Part shown: positions 15,068-24,097 of the stretch, piece by piece
Layout of the letters: every line of letters starts with the position of its first letter
Position numbering within the stretch: the stretch's first letter is position 1
Assembly (NCBI GenBank): GCA_030844565.1
Contig: JAUUNK010000002.1
Coordinates: 45,505 to 109,504, forward strand
Length of the DNA stretch: 64,000 bases
From: Bacteroides ovatus
GTDB taxonomy: Bacteria; Bacteroidota; Bacteroidia; Bacteroidales; Bacteroidaceae
Reading direction: 5' to 3'
Made by a program: the position numbers and the translations under genes
Notes under the pieces: generated by a model
The model's database searches: none
What the model was told of the DNA's origin: nothing
What the model saw: the letters and a program-made list of their open reading frames with translations, nothing else

Positions 15068-15979
15068 TCAGTCTCTTTTGATGGCTTTGATGTTTCGCAT
15101 CAGTCCCGTGTATTTTGCTCTTTTCACGGCGCTGCCTTTGAAGAGAATTTTGTATTGCTCTTCACTTAGCTGGTGCCAATCTTCTTTTTTCATATTTAGC
15201 AGGGCGGGAGAAGGACGGAAATCCGGTGTGTGGCAGGGTGTTGCGAAACGATTCCACGGACAGGCATGTAGACATTCATCACAGCCATATAGTTTTTTAC
15301 CCATTTTTTGTCCTGTATCGGACGAAAACTCACCCCGGTATTCAATGGTAATGTAAGAGAGGCAACGGCGCGAATTGAGGCGATAAGGAGCTTCGAGCGC
15401 ATGCGTTGGGCAAGCATCCAAGCATCGGGTACACGAGCCGCAGCGGTTTTGCAAAGGTGTGTCATATCGGTCGGCTTCCCAGTTCAGGAATAATTCGCCC
15501 AGGAAGAAGCATGAACCGGCGTGGGGGAGGATGAGTTGGGAGTTCTTTCCTATCCAGCCTATCCCGGCTTGACATGCCCAGTAGCGTTCCAGCACCGGGG
15601 CAGTGTCACAGAAAGCGCGACCTTCTCCGCCGATGGCCTCCAGCAGGGCGTGGAGTTTGGTTTTCATCACGTCGTGGTAGTCTTTGCCGTAGGCGTACCA
15701 GGCAAATTGATATTCTCCGGGAGGAATCTGTTCTTGCGGGTAATAGTTGAGTGCTACGCTGACAATGGTTTGCGTGCCTTCTACCAGCAGGCGGGGGTCC
15801 AATCGTTTGTCTGTGTAGTTTTCCATGTAAGCCATTTCGGCGTGGCAGCCATCAGCCAGCCATTGTTGGAAGTTCTTTGCTGTTTCAGGATTTACAGGGA
15901 CCGCTTTGGCGAGTCCGCAAGCAGAAAAGCCGAGGCGGAGTGCTTCGGCTTTTATTTTTTCGGAGGAGAGAAGTTTCAT
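15068..15979 (-). CDS. queG: Epoxyqueuosine reductase QueG
   Basis: Cobalamin- and Fe-S-dependent enzyme for the last step of queuosine synthesis in tRNA anticodons. 303 residues. N-terminal cobalamin-binding part with the catalytic-region motif FCDTAPVLERYWACQAGIGWIGKN (about 122-145), then two 4Fe-4S clusters (CGSCTRCLDACP about 180-191 and CDECLHACPWN about 233-243). Shorter than the E. coli protein because the C-terminal HEAT-like region is absent. Last gene of the run DUF2723 - deacetylase - queG, 27 bp after the deacetylase. Confidence 0.95.
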   Translation of the reverse strand: MKLLSSEKIKAEALRLGFSACGLAKAVPVNPETAKNFQQWLADGCHAEMAYMENYTDKRLDPRLLVEGTQTIVSVALNYYPQEQIPPGEYQFAWYAYGKDYHDVMKTKLHALLEAIGGEGRAFCDTAPVLERYWACQAGIGWIGKNSQLILPHAGSCFFLGELFLNWEADRYDTPLQNRCGSCTRCLDACPTHALEAPYRLNSRRCLSYITIEYRGEFSSDTGQKMGKKLYGCDECLHACPWNRFATPCHTPDFRPSPALLNMKKEDWHQLSEEQYKILFKGSAVKRAKYTGLMRNIKAIKRD

Positions 15980-16006
15980 GTCTTATGTATCTTGGATAAA
16001 GACTGT

Positions 16007-16621
16007 TTATAGTATTTTAAACTCATATCCTTTTTCTTGCAGATATTCGATGGAACGTGGCAGGGCATACTTGAGATTGCCGTTGTTCCACGATTTCAGC
16101 GAATCATGGAAGGTGATGATGGAGCCGTTTCTCACGTAGCGTTTCACGTTGTCAAACACTTGTTCCGGGCGCATCTTTTTACTGTAATCGCGCGTCACGA
16201 GGTCCCACATGATGATGCGATAGTGCTTCCGCAGGGTGTAATACTGTCTGAAGCCCATGTGCCCGTGTGGGGGACGGAACAGTTCGGATTCTATCATTTC
16301 GTCCAGTCGCTGGGCATTTGCCAGATAGTCTGGATTGGAATATTCGAATCCGCGGATGTGGTTGTACGTATGGTTGCCCAGGCGATGCCCCTGTTCTTTC
16401 ACCATCTGAAATTCTCTAGGGTGCTTGTGGATGTTATCGCCTACCATGAAGAAGGTGGCTTTGATGCCATACTTCTCCAATTGTTCCAGTACCCAGGGCG
16501 TCACTTCCGGAATAGGTCCGTCGTCAAAGGTCAGATAAACTGCCTTTTCCTTAGGGCTCATCCGGAAGATGGCTTGAGGGTATAAGGCGCGGAAAATCCA
16601 CGGTGGCTGCTCTATAAACAT
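16007..16621 (-). CDS. Polysaccharide deacetylase (NodB/CE4 family)
   Basis: 204 residues. CE4 motifs are intact: TFDDGP (about 30-35, catalytic Asp and metal Asp), HTYNH (about 83-87, metal His pair), RPPHGH (about 116-121) and FHDS near 169-172. It deacetylates N-acetylated sugars in peptidoglycan or another surface polymer. No signal peptide is visible (starts MFIEQPPWIFRALYPQAIFR), so cytoplasmic or membrane-associated action is possible. It sits 9 bp after the DUF2723 gene, which suggests a shared envelope-glycan pathway (inference). Confidence 0.9.
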   Translation of the reverse strand: MFIEQPPWIFRALYPQAIFRMSPKEKAVYLTFDDGPIPEVTPWVLEQLEKYGIKATFFMVGDNIHKHPREFQMVKEQGHRLGNHTYNHIRGFEYSNPDYLANAQRLDEMIESELFRPPHGHMGFRQYYTLRKHYRIIMWDLVTRDYSKKMRPEQVFDNVKRYVRNGSIITFHDSLKSWNNGNLKYALPRSIEYLQEKGYEFKIL

Positions 16622-16630
16622 CTTCGTTTC

Positions 16631-19600
16631 TTACTTCTTTCCTTTCACTCGCGACACATACATGTTGTATAGCTCCTCGAGTTCCTTGGAATAGTTCTCG
16701 AACAATTTTGATTTATATTTCTGCATCAACCGCGCTTCGGCGTCGAGCAAGCTGGCATGGTACATGAAGTTCTCTGACGTGGTGACAAACAAGTTGTCGT
16801 CCATGCTGAGATACCAAGTCATGTATTCCAGTGACTTGTTGGCAAGTTCATCCATGATGCGGTCGCCTTTCTCTGCCAGTCCCAACTGGTAGTATGCCTC
16901 TGCCATTTGCAATGCTCCGTTCTCTACTGCATAAGGCACATTGTAGGAGGGAATCATCTTTTCGGCATAGTCGAGGGCGGCAAGGGCTTTGTCCTTCTTG
17001 CCTTCTTTTATTAACTGGCTTACCAGTTGCGAGAAGATACGGCGGTGAGTGTAGCACATACGCATCACGTTTTCGTCAATGTAGATGCCTGGCTGGTCAA
17101 TGCCTCCGAACTTGAACTTATTCATCAGGTTGTCATACATCTTTTCGCTGTCGATTTTGCTGTCGAGCTTGTCTGTATCGAATGGCGTGAAGCGGTAGGC
17201 AAGTCCTTCCTGTGTGAAGTGGTTATCCATATTCAGATGGTTTTCGCCTCCCACGGTGATAGCCATGTAGAGCGGACGTTCCCAGTTGGCATTTGCCAGC
17301 ATTTCGAGCATCATCAGTTCGCTCTTGTAGAGGGCGCGTTTGCCTTTGAGCGAAATGTGCATGTAGTCGGGGATGGAGTCGCCCAGTGCTTCGGGTATCT
17401 TCATGCCCGAGCGGCGTACGGCTTCTTTGTCTATCTTGACGACGATGCTGTCGGTCGGTATGACGCGGAGTCCTTCCTTATCGGAGCGTACCCAGTACTT
17501 CAGGATATTCTTGAGTTCGTAGGGGTTCTCGCCGAATTGTTCCTGGAGTTCTCTTAGCGCTTCGGGATTGCTGTCTGCTGCGCTGTCGGCTTTGGAGTAC
17601 ATCAGGTCTATCTGTTTCTTGATTTCCGGACGTATCGGCACGTATTCGTTAGTTCCTTCTACATATTCCACGCGGTCCCAGGTGATAGGCAGCGAAGGAG
17701 AGTCGTAGGCAGGACGTTTCATCTGATCGATGTACCAGTCTGTTTGCAGGTAGCTCAGGTTGCAGGTACGTGCATCGGTGCGGAAACCTTCCGTTTCTTG
17801 ATTGTACCACAAGGGGAAGGTGTCGTTATCTCCGTTGGTGAAGATAATCGGGTTACCGTTTTCTTGCAGTGTCATGAGGTAGTTTTGACCAAAGTCGCGG
17901 CAAACGTAGCGGCCTGAACGGTCGTGGTCGTCCCATGTCTGGCTAGCCATCTGGATGGGCACTAACAGGCAGACAATGGAAGTGAGAACCGCAGCGGGAA
18001 TTTCTTTTATTTTGGTATGGCGTTTCAGCATTTGGACGATGCCAGCTACACCCATCCCCACCCAGATGGCAAAGGCGTAGAACGAGCCGGCATACGCATA
18101 ATCCCGTTCACGTGGTTGCCCCGGTGTTTGGTTGAGGTAGAGCACAATTGCCATACCCGTCATGAAGAACAGGAAGAAAACCACCCAGAATTGCTGTGTA
18201 CCACGTGCGCTGTGATATACTTGCCAGAAGAGACCGATGAGTCCCAGGAGAAGGGGTAGGCAGTAGTACACGTTGCGTCCTTTGTTGTCTTTGAGGTCTT
18301 GCGGCAGCAATTCCTGATTGCCTACCAGCAGGTTGTCTATGAAAGGTATTCCGGTAATCCAGTTTCCGTGTTCTATCTCGCCGCTGCCTTGGATGTCGTT
18401 CTGTCGACCGGCGAAGTTCCACATAAAATAGCGCCAGTACATGAAGCCCAGTTGATAGGAGAGGAAGAACCGAAGGTTTTCCAGTTGGGTAGGCATGTTC
18501 ACCTTTATTATTTCTCCGCACTGGTCGTAGGGTACGTCAGTTCCTTTCACATTTGCCCATTGTTTATAGGATTCGGCATGCATGGCACTGTACATACGGG
18601 GGAAGAGCATGTTTTGAGCATACTCATATTCTATGCGCCCCGGGAGTTCGATATAAGAGTCTTTCTCGTCGGGAGAAGTCTTTTCTTTACGGACATATTT
18701 CGATGGCGTATCTACTTGACGGGGGACACAATAGCCGTCTTTTACGTCGAGTGCCACCTTTGAAGAATAGGCAGGACCGTAGAAAAGCGGACGTGTTCCA
18801 TATTGTTCGCGTCCCAGGTATTCGCCCAGGGTGAAGATGTCTTCCGGAGAGTTCTGGTCCATCGGTGTGTTGGCGGTGGAACGGATAACTATCAAAGCAT
18901 ACGAGGAATAGCCAATCATAATCATCATTGTACACAGCAACGTCGTGTTGAGTGTACGGGCAGAGATACGGAACTTCTCCTTAATTTGCGCTTGTGTATT
19001 GGGAGCGAGGTAAGCAGTCAGCAGGGCAATCACGAGGATACCGATGATAATGCTGCTGGCGCCGTGTCCGTAGAAAGGAATACCTAGCAGGGTGATAGTC
19101 AACACAAAGGATATGCACATGCGTGTGGCGCTCCTTTGCGTGTAGCTCTCGTAGACACCCCAGATAAGGCAGGCTGCCAGGAAGATGACATATACCACTA
19201 CTCCTGTGTTGAACGGCATGCTAAGCCCATTGACAAACAAGAGCTCGAACCATCCACCTACTTTCACCACCCCGGGGACAATACCGTAGAGCACCGCTGC
19301 CACGAGCACGCCCGAGCCTAACAGCGCAAGCAAGGAGCCTTTTGCGTTGGCATGGGGATTCTTTTTGTAGTAGTATACCAATACGATGGCGGGAAGGCAA
19401 AGCAAGTTCAGCAAATGGACGCCGATGCTAAGTCCTGTCAGATAAGCAATCAAGATGAGCCAACGGTCGGAATGGGGTTCGTCGGCTACGTCTTCCCATT
19501 TCAGGATAAGCCAGAACACGACAGCGGTGAAGAGGGAAGAGTAGGCATATACCTCACCTTCGACAGCGGAAAACCAGAAAGTGTCGCTAAAGGTATAAAC

Positions 19601-19987
19601 TAATGCTCCCACCAGTCCGCTACCCATGATGGTAATGAGTTGACCGCGAGTGATGTTATTTTCATCCTCCACAATCAGCTTGCGCACCAAGTGGGTGATA
19701 CTCCAGAAAAGGAACAGGATACATGCACCGCTCATGAGAGCACTCATGTAGTTCACCATCTTGGCTACTGTAGTGGGGTCGGATGCAAATTGAGAGAAGA
19801 GGTTGGCTGTCAGCATAAAAAAGGGTGCGCCAGGCGGGTGACCGACTTCCAGTTTATAGCCGGTAGTGATAAACTCAGGGCAGTCCCAGAAACTTGCTGT
19901 AGGCTCTATGGTCAGGCAATAGACCGTAGCCGCGATAATAAAAGTAAGCCAACCGACAAGGTTGTTTACGGTTTTGTACTGTTTCAT
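16631..19987 (-). CDS. DUF2723 family membrane protein, GT-C-like glycosyltransferase
   Basis: 1118 residues. The N-terminal ~690 residues hold a dozen or more membrane helices; the conserved SFWDCPEFI (about 32-40) and GHPPGAP (about 49-55) in the first periplasmic loop are typical of DUF2723 proteins, which resemble protein O-mannosyltransferases (GT-C fold). A large soluble domain (about 700-1118) with helical TPR-like repeats at the end follows. Likely transfers sugar from a lipid carrier in the periplasm, perhaps to proteins; exact acceptor unknown. First gene of the three-gene run with the deacetylase and queG. Confidence 0.85.
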   Translation of the reverse strand: MKQYKTVNNLVGWLTFIIAATVYCLTIEPTASFWDCPEFITTGYKLEVGHPPGAPFFMLTANLFSQFASDPTTVAKMVNYMSALMSGACILFLFWSITHLVRKLIVEDENNITRGQLITIMGSGLVGALVYTFSDTFWFSAVEGEVYAYSSLFTAVVFWLILKWEDVADEPHSDRWLILIAYLTGLSIGVHLLNLLCLPAIVLVYYYKKNPHANAKGSLLALLGSGVLVAAVLYGIVPGVVKVGGWFELLFVNGLSMPFNTGVVVYVIFLAACLIWGVYESYTQRSATRMCISFVLTITLLGIPFYGHGASSIIIGILVIALLTAYLAPNTQAQIKEKFRISARTLNTTLLCTMMIMIGYSSYALIVIRSTANTPMDQNSPEDIFTLGEYLGREQYGTRPLFYGPAYSSKVALDVKDGYCVPRQVDTPSKYVRKEKTSPDEKDSYIELPGRIEYEYAQNMLFPRMYSAMHAESYKQWANVKGTDVPYDQCGEIIKVNMPTQLENLRFFLSYQLGFMYWRYFMWNFAGRQNDIQGSGEIEHGNWITGIPFIDNLLVGNQELLPQDLKDNKGRNVYYCLPLLLGLIGLFWQVYHSARGTQQFWVVFFLFFMTGMAIVLYLNQTPGQPRERDYAYAGSFYAFAIWVGMGVAGIVQMLKRHTKIKEIPAAVLTSIVCLLVPIQMASQTWDDHDRSGRYVCRDFGQNYLMTLQENGNPIIFTNGDNDTFPLWYNQETEGFRTDARTCNLSYLQTDWYIDQMKRPAYDSPSLPITWDRVEYVEGTNEYVPIRPEIKKQIDLMYSKADSAADSNPEALRELQEQFGENPYELKNILKYWVRSDKEGLRVIPTDSIVVKIDKEAVRRSGMKIPEALGDSIPDYMHISLKGKRALYKSELMMLEMLANANWERPLYMAITVGGENHLNMDNHFTQEGLAYRFTPFDTDKLDSKIDSEKMYDNLMNKFKFGGIDQPGIYIDENVMRMCYTHRRIFSQLVSQLIKEGKKDKALAALDYAEKMIPSYNVPYAVENGALQMAEAYYQLGLAEKGDRIMDELANKSLEYMTWYLSMDDNLFVTTSENFMYHASLLDAEARLMQKYKSKLFENYSKELEELYNMYVSRVKGKK

Positions 19988-20028
19988 TAAACTTGATATC
20001 AGGTTTATATTTACACGTTACGTGGGCG

Positions 20029-20036
20029 CAAAGATA
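20029..20036 (-). promoter_or_regulatory. -7 element upstream of the DUF2723 gene
   Basis: TATCTTTG on the minus strand, about 42 nt before the ATG at 19987. A short inverted repeat (TTACAT / ATGTAA, 20042-20064) lies where -33 should be. Confidence 0.45.
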
Positions 20037-20113
20037 AGGAATTACATGTACAAAACTATGTAATGATAAGATTTATTAGGGGAATATTGCACTCATTATT
20101 GCCAGTGGAAGCT

Positions 20114-20896
20114 TTAATGGTGGTGATGTTCCCCGAGAATACGGTGGGGGAGTGTGCCGTGTCCTAACAGTTCGATGGGGCAGTTGAAGTTCTTTTCGAG
20201 CCATTCGGTGGTGATGCCCGTATCCGGGTGGTAATCGAGTGTTTCGTTGACGCAAGCGATGGACTTCACCTGTTGCAGCACTGTGCCGATGTCATGACTC
20301 ACCAGAATGATAGCACATTGTTCATTAATCTCGCCCAAGAGTTCGTAAAGCCTTGCTTCGAAACGCTTATCAATGTAAGTGCTCGGTTCGTCCAGGATGA
20401 CTACTGACGGGTCTGAAATGATGGCACGTCCCAGCAAAGCACGTTGCAGTTGCCCACCGCTGAGCTGCCCGATGGCACGGCGCTCCAATCCTTCGAGCCC
20501 CATGCGTTTGATGGTTGCATTTGCCTTTTCGCGTTGTTCCGCCGTAAAGCGTGAAGAGAGGGATTTCTTTGAACTCAGCCCCGACAGTACGGCTTCTTCT
20601 ACCGAAATAGGGAATTTGCGGTCGATAACATTGTACTGGGGCAGATAGCCGATGGTAATCGCCGATGCCGAAGTGGACGGGCGGTTGCCGGCCTGTGTTG
20701 GCACGTCGTAAATAATCTCCCCGCTTATCGGTTTAAGCAAGCCGAGGATACATTTTATCAATGTCGTCTTTCCGCCGCCGTTAGGACCGATGATACCTAG
20801 GAAGTCCCGGTCGTAAATGGTGAGATTGATGTCCCGTAACACGGTACGTCCATCATATCCGGCGGAAAGGTTCTTTATTTCGATAATAGGAGTCAT
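20114..20896 (-). CDS. Metal ABC transporter ATP-binding protein (ZnuC/MntB-like)
   Basis: 260 residues. Walker A GPNGGGKTT (about 37-45), Q-loop LPQYNV, signature LSGGQLQRALLGRA (about 143-156), Walker B VVILDEPSTYID, switch His in LVSHD. The C-terminus is His-rich (GEHHHH), fitting a metal importer. It follows the solute-binding protein gene by 28 bp. No permease gene is next to it or anywhere in the window, so the membrane part must be encoded elsewhere. Confidence 0.9.
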   Translation of the reverse strand: MTPIIEIKNLSAGYDGRTVLRDINLTIYDRDFLGIIGPNGGGKTTLIKCILGLLKPISGEIIYDVPTQAGNRPSTSASAITIGYLPQYNVIDRKFPISVEEAVLSGLSSKKSLSSRFTAEQREKANATIKRMGLEGLERRAIGQLSGGQLQRALLGRAIISDPSVVILDEPSTYIDKRFEARLYELLGEINEQCAIILVSHDIGTVLQQVKSIACVNETLDYHPDTGITTEWLEKNFNCPIELLGHGTLPHRILGEHHHH

Positions 20897-20924
20897 CCGT
20901 TTGATTGTTATATACTGTTGGTTT

Positions 20925-21881
20925 CTAGGGCTGTTGGGAAGTCTTTTCTGTTGCTTTCCCTTTGGACAGTGCCTGGGCTACTGTCATCATTTCCTTGTCC
21001 CAGTCATAGCTGAGAGGGTTGATAGGGACTATCTCGGTATTAGTTTCTTGCGCAATGATTTCCGCATTTCTGCGATCGAACTCCGGCTGCACGAAGATGA
21101 CATGTACTCCTTCTTCTTTTCCCAAGTCGATAAGGTTCTTAAGATGGGCAGGAGAGGGTTCTTTTCCTCCTTCTTCGATGGCAATCTGCGTTAATCCGTA
21201 GTCGCGGGCAAAATATGAAAGGGCGGGATGGTAAATCATAAATGCCCGGTCGGTTCCCGGTTGTGCCAGCTCTTGCCGGATGAGGCTATCCGTCTGCTGG
21301 ATATGTTGGCAGAGAGAATCGTATCTTGCCAGATAATAAGGTTCGTTCTCTTTGTCCAGCGTGCAGAGAGCTTGATACGTGTTGCGTGCAATGATGAGAG
21401 CGTTGGTGGTAGAGTTCCAGATATGAGGTTCCACTGCATGGCTGTGCCCTTCGTGAGCATCCTGGGGATGCATCTTTTCTCCGGCTGTCCCTTTCTCGGA
21501 TTCCGGTTCGCTGTTAAGTATGAGGTCTATTCCTTTCGAAGTGTCAAATACCTGGATATGCGGCGTATTATTCATCAACTTATCCATCCATGTCTGCTCG
21601 AACCCGATGAAGCCGATACGGAAATATGCTTCGCTCTTGCCCAGTTCCACGAGTTGTTGGGGAATAGGGTCATACGTCTCGGGACTACTTCCCTTGGGAA
21701 CCATGCTTACCACCTTAAACTTATCACCCGCAATGGCTTCGGTAAAATAGCGCTGAGGCTCCAATGTTACCGTGATGACAGGTACGTCGCTTTCTTTTGC
21801 TTGTTGTGAAGCATACCCCCCGCATCCGGCAACAAAAGTAGCCAGCAAGAGTATCACTGTATATTCGATTGACCTTTTCAT
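20925..21881 (-). CDS. Metal ABC transporter solute-binding lipoprotein (ZnuA-like)
   Basis: 318 residues, cluster A-1 binding protein for zinc or manganese. Lipobox at Cys20 (TFVAGC). A His/Asp-rich loop (MHPQDAHEGHSH, about 137-148) directly precedes EPHIW, whose His is a metal ligand in the family; IYHPALSYFARDYGL (about 217-231) contributes another ligand. The His-rich loop favours zinc. Transcribed with the ATPase gene. Confidence 0.9.
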   Translation of the reverse strand: MKRSIEYTVILLLATFVAGCGGYASQQAKESDVPVITVTLEPQRYFTEAIAGDKFKVVSMVPKGSSPETYDPIPQQLVELGKSEAYFRIGFIGFEQTWMDKLMNNTPHIQVFDTSKGIDLILNSEPESEKGTAGEKMHPQDAHEGHSHAVEPHIWNSTTNALIIARNTYQALCTLDKENEPYYLARYDSLCQHIQQTDSLIRQELAQPGTDRAFMIYHPALSYFARDYGLTQIAIEEGGKEPSPAHLKNLIDLGKEEGVHVIFVQPEFDRRNAEIIAQETNTEIVPINPLSYDWDKEMMTVAQALSKGKATEKTSQQP

Positions 21882-21906
21882 TCTATATTTTCTTTTCTCG
21901 TTGTTT

Positions 21907-22608
21907 CTATCTGATTTCTTTTCTTGCCCGTAGTATTTCGCGTTTGCCTCCCGGAGGTCCCGAAAGTCGTTCGACGGTGAATCCTGCGGCTTGTAGCATT
22001 CGTCTCACTACGCCTTTAGCGCAATAAGTTGTCAGGATTCCACCTTCCTCCAATAAAACATATAACCGGTTGAATAGTTCTTGCGACCACATCTCCGGTT
22101 GTTTTTCCGGAGCAAAAGCGTCAAAATAAACCACATCCCATCGCCTTATCCTGCCTAACCGGGAACTTTCTCCTTCTTCCTCTTTGCCCAATAAAACCCG
22201 ATTCGCATCCGCCTGTATCTTTCTTAAAGTAAATTCCGGAGTAATTTTCACTTCTTCTTCCCATGGCGCCTCGTGCAACTTGCGAAATCCAGTCATCCGT
22301 GCGAAATCCAGTTTTTCCAGTATATCCCACGGAAGAGGATAAAGTTCCAATCCCGTATAATGTATTTTTCGCTGGCTACGAATCGCCTCTTCCAGCGTCA
22401 GCACTGCATTCAGCCCCGTACCGAATCCTATTTCCAATACCCGGGGACAAGGAACGGTAGAAGCCTTTAACCCCATTTCAATAAAGATATGAACAGACTC
22501 TGTATAAGCTCCCTTCACTGAATGATAATGTTCATCCAACTCCGGTACAAACAGAGTATAACTCCCATCCTCTGTTTGTTCAACCCGTCTTTCTCCTGCC
22601 TTATCCAT
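21907..22608 (-). CDS. mnmD: MnmD-like tRNA methyltransferase (MnmC N-terminal family)
   Basis: 233 residues. Contains VLEIGFGTGLNAVLT (about 55-69), the SAM-binding motif of the MnmC/MnmD methyltransferase family, and DVVYFDAFAPEKQPEMW (about 158-174), the family's second hallmark. The protein would convert nm5(s2)U to mnm5(s2)U at tRNA position 34. The FAD-oxidase half of E. coli MnmC is absent, as usual for the stand-alone MnmD form. Ten bp separate it from the YqaA gene. Confidence 0.88.
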   Translation of the reverse strand: MDKAGERRVEQTEDGSYTLFVPELDEHYHSVKGAYTESVHIFIEMGLKASTVPCPRVLEIGFGTGLNAVLTLEEAIRSQRKIHYTGLELYPLPWDILEKLDFARMTGFRKLHEAPWEEEVKITPEFTLRKIQADANRVLLGKEEEGESSRLGRIRRWDVVYFDAFAPEKQPEMWSQELFNRLYVLLEEGGILTTYCAKGVVRRMLQAAGFTVERLSGPPGGKREILRARKEIR

Positions 22609-22618
22609 AATTCATAGC

Positions 22619-23095
22619 TCAAAATGTATAATTCAAAATCTCCTTTACCGCCAACATTAATACCACATACCGAATCAGTTTCCCTGTGAACATGGAAAAA
22701 GTAGTAATCCAAATGTTGCTTCTCAAGAATCCCAGTGCCACGGCAATAACTCCGCCTACAATAGGAAGGAAGGCGAAGAAAGCCATAAAAGAGCCCTTAC
22801 CTTGTAGAAATACCGTCATCTTGTCTACCTTCTCTTTCTTCATCTTGAAATACTTTTCAAGCCACTCCATCTTGCCCAAGCGTCCCATGTAATAGCAAGT
22901 CAATCCGCCTGCTGTATTGCCGAGGGTAGCTGCCACGAGGCATGCCATGGGGTTTAATCCCAGCTTAAGGAGTGCCACCAGCACCAGCTCCGAACTGAAC
23001 GGAAGAATGCTTCCCGCCAATAAGGCGGACAAGAATAATCCGGGAATTCCCCAATCAATCAACAGTTGTATGAATGAGTCTATAAAAGCGTCCAT
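22619..23095 (-). CDS. YqaA/DedA-like small membrane protein
   Basis: 158 residues with four hydrophobic segments and the SNARE-associated/DedA core (LPFSSELVLVALLKLG, about 32-47; AATLGNTAGGLTCYYMGR, about 55-72). Family members are thought to act in lipid transport or membrane homeostasis. The start overlaps the end of the upstream membrane-protein gene by 16 bp. Confidence 0.85.
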   Translation of the reverse strand: MDAFIDSFIQLLIDWGIPGLFLSALLAGSILPFSSELVLVALLKLGLNPMACLVAATLGNTAGGLTCYYMGRLGKMEWLEKYFKMKKEKVDKMTVFLQGKGSFMAFFAFLPIVGGVIAVALGFLRSNIWITTFSMFTGKLIRYVVLMLAVKEILNYTF

Positions 23096-24081
23096 ATATT
23101 AAAAACGAATAAGAGAATGAGTACTGACATTGTCCCGATAAAGAAAAAATTGGATGCCTTGGAATGGGTCAGTACAAACAAATGACCCACCAGGATGCTG
23201 ACTATGATTATCAGCAGCGGCAACAATTCCATGCCCAGTGCAGGCTGCCATAGGATAAATATAAAAATGAAGAAAGCGGTGTCAATGAGAAATTGTAGAT
23301 AAGAGCGTGTCTGTATCTTATCCTCATATCCTGCTATGATGCAGTGCACGGAGCTCACTACATAGAGGATGAAAAGGAAAGCTAATGTCACTATCTCCCA
23401 TAACGGCATGCTGCTTAGTTGAAGGAAGGGGCTGAATATCATTAACTCCTGGAAAGGGTGATAGAAAAGCTGCATCTCTCCATAGAAGAAAGCATGTCCA
23501 AAAAGAAACCAATAAGGAACTGTCCAACCCAGCACGGCTCCCCAGAAACTACGGAAGGTGAGCGAACGAAAACGGTAAGCCTCCAGTAACCAGAGAGGCG
23601 AGAAAAAAGTAAGCTGGGGAAACAGCAGGCTGCCTGTCCCCAGGAATAAGAAAGAATAGAAAAGGTCGGATGAAGACTGTAGCTTCTGGTAACTGTTAAA
23701 CAAGAAGTAGATGGAGAGCAGAAAGCAAACTGCTACCACTGTGCCCGAGTACAAAGGATGCAGTCCGATACAAATAGTCATCAGCAGAAAGTAGACGGAA
23801 GTCTGCACCGACGCCCGCATCCGGATGATGGCAAAAGTATTGTTCAACTGTATCAGCAGATAGCCTATGAGAGCATAAGATAAGAAGCTCAACATCCGGC
23901 TTCCCCATTCCGGCAAGGACGAAGAGCCGATGGCCTGCCACAATGCGGAGCGGTCGCCTTTCACCTGCAAATCGGGTAAAAGGAAGAAAGCCAATATCCA
24001 GCAAAATGTGCAGGTCAGGATAACGGCAGGAAGAGTCCATCTCCCTGCCGTCACGCGACCTTGTAGTCTCTTGTTTCTCAT
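23080..24081 (-). CDS. Polytopic membrane protein, unknown function
   Basis: 333 residues with about nine or ten hydrophobic helices and few charged loops, starting MRNKRLQGRVTAGRWTLPA. I do not recognise a named family with confidence. It lies between purD (16 bp) and the YqaA gene (overlapping), so it is part of the long minus-strand run. No signal peptide or extracytoplasmic domain is visible. Confidence 0.7.
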   Translation of the reverse strand: MRNKRLQGRVTAGRWTLPAVILTCTFCWILAFFLLPDLQVKGDRSALWQAIGSSSLPEWGSRMLSFLSYALIGYLLIQLNNTFAIIRMRASVQTSVYFLLMTICIGLHPLYSGTVVAVCFLLSIYFLFNSYQKLQSSSDLFYSFLFLGTGSLLFPQLTFFSPLWLLEAYRFRSLTFRSFWGAVLGWTVPYWFLFGHAFFYGEMQLFYHPFQELMIFSPFLQLSSMPLWEIVTLAFLFILYVVSSVHCIIAGYEDKIQTRSYLQFLIDTAFFIFIFILWQPALGMELLPLLIIIVSILVGHLFVLTHSKASNFFFIGTMSVLILLFVFNIWTLL

Positions 24082-24097
24082 TCTTAGTCAGTTTCCT

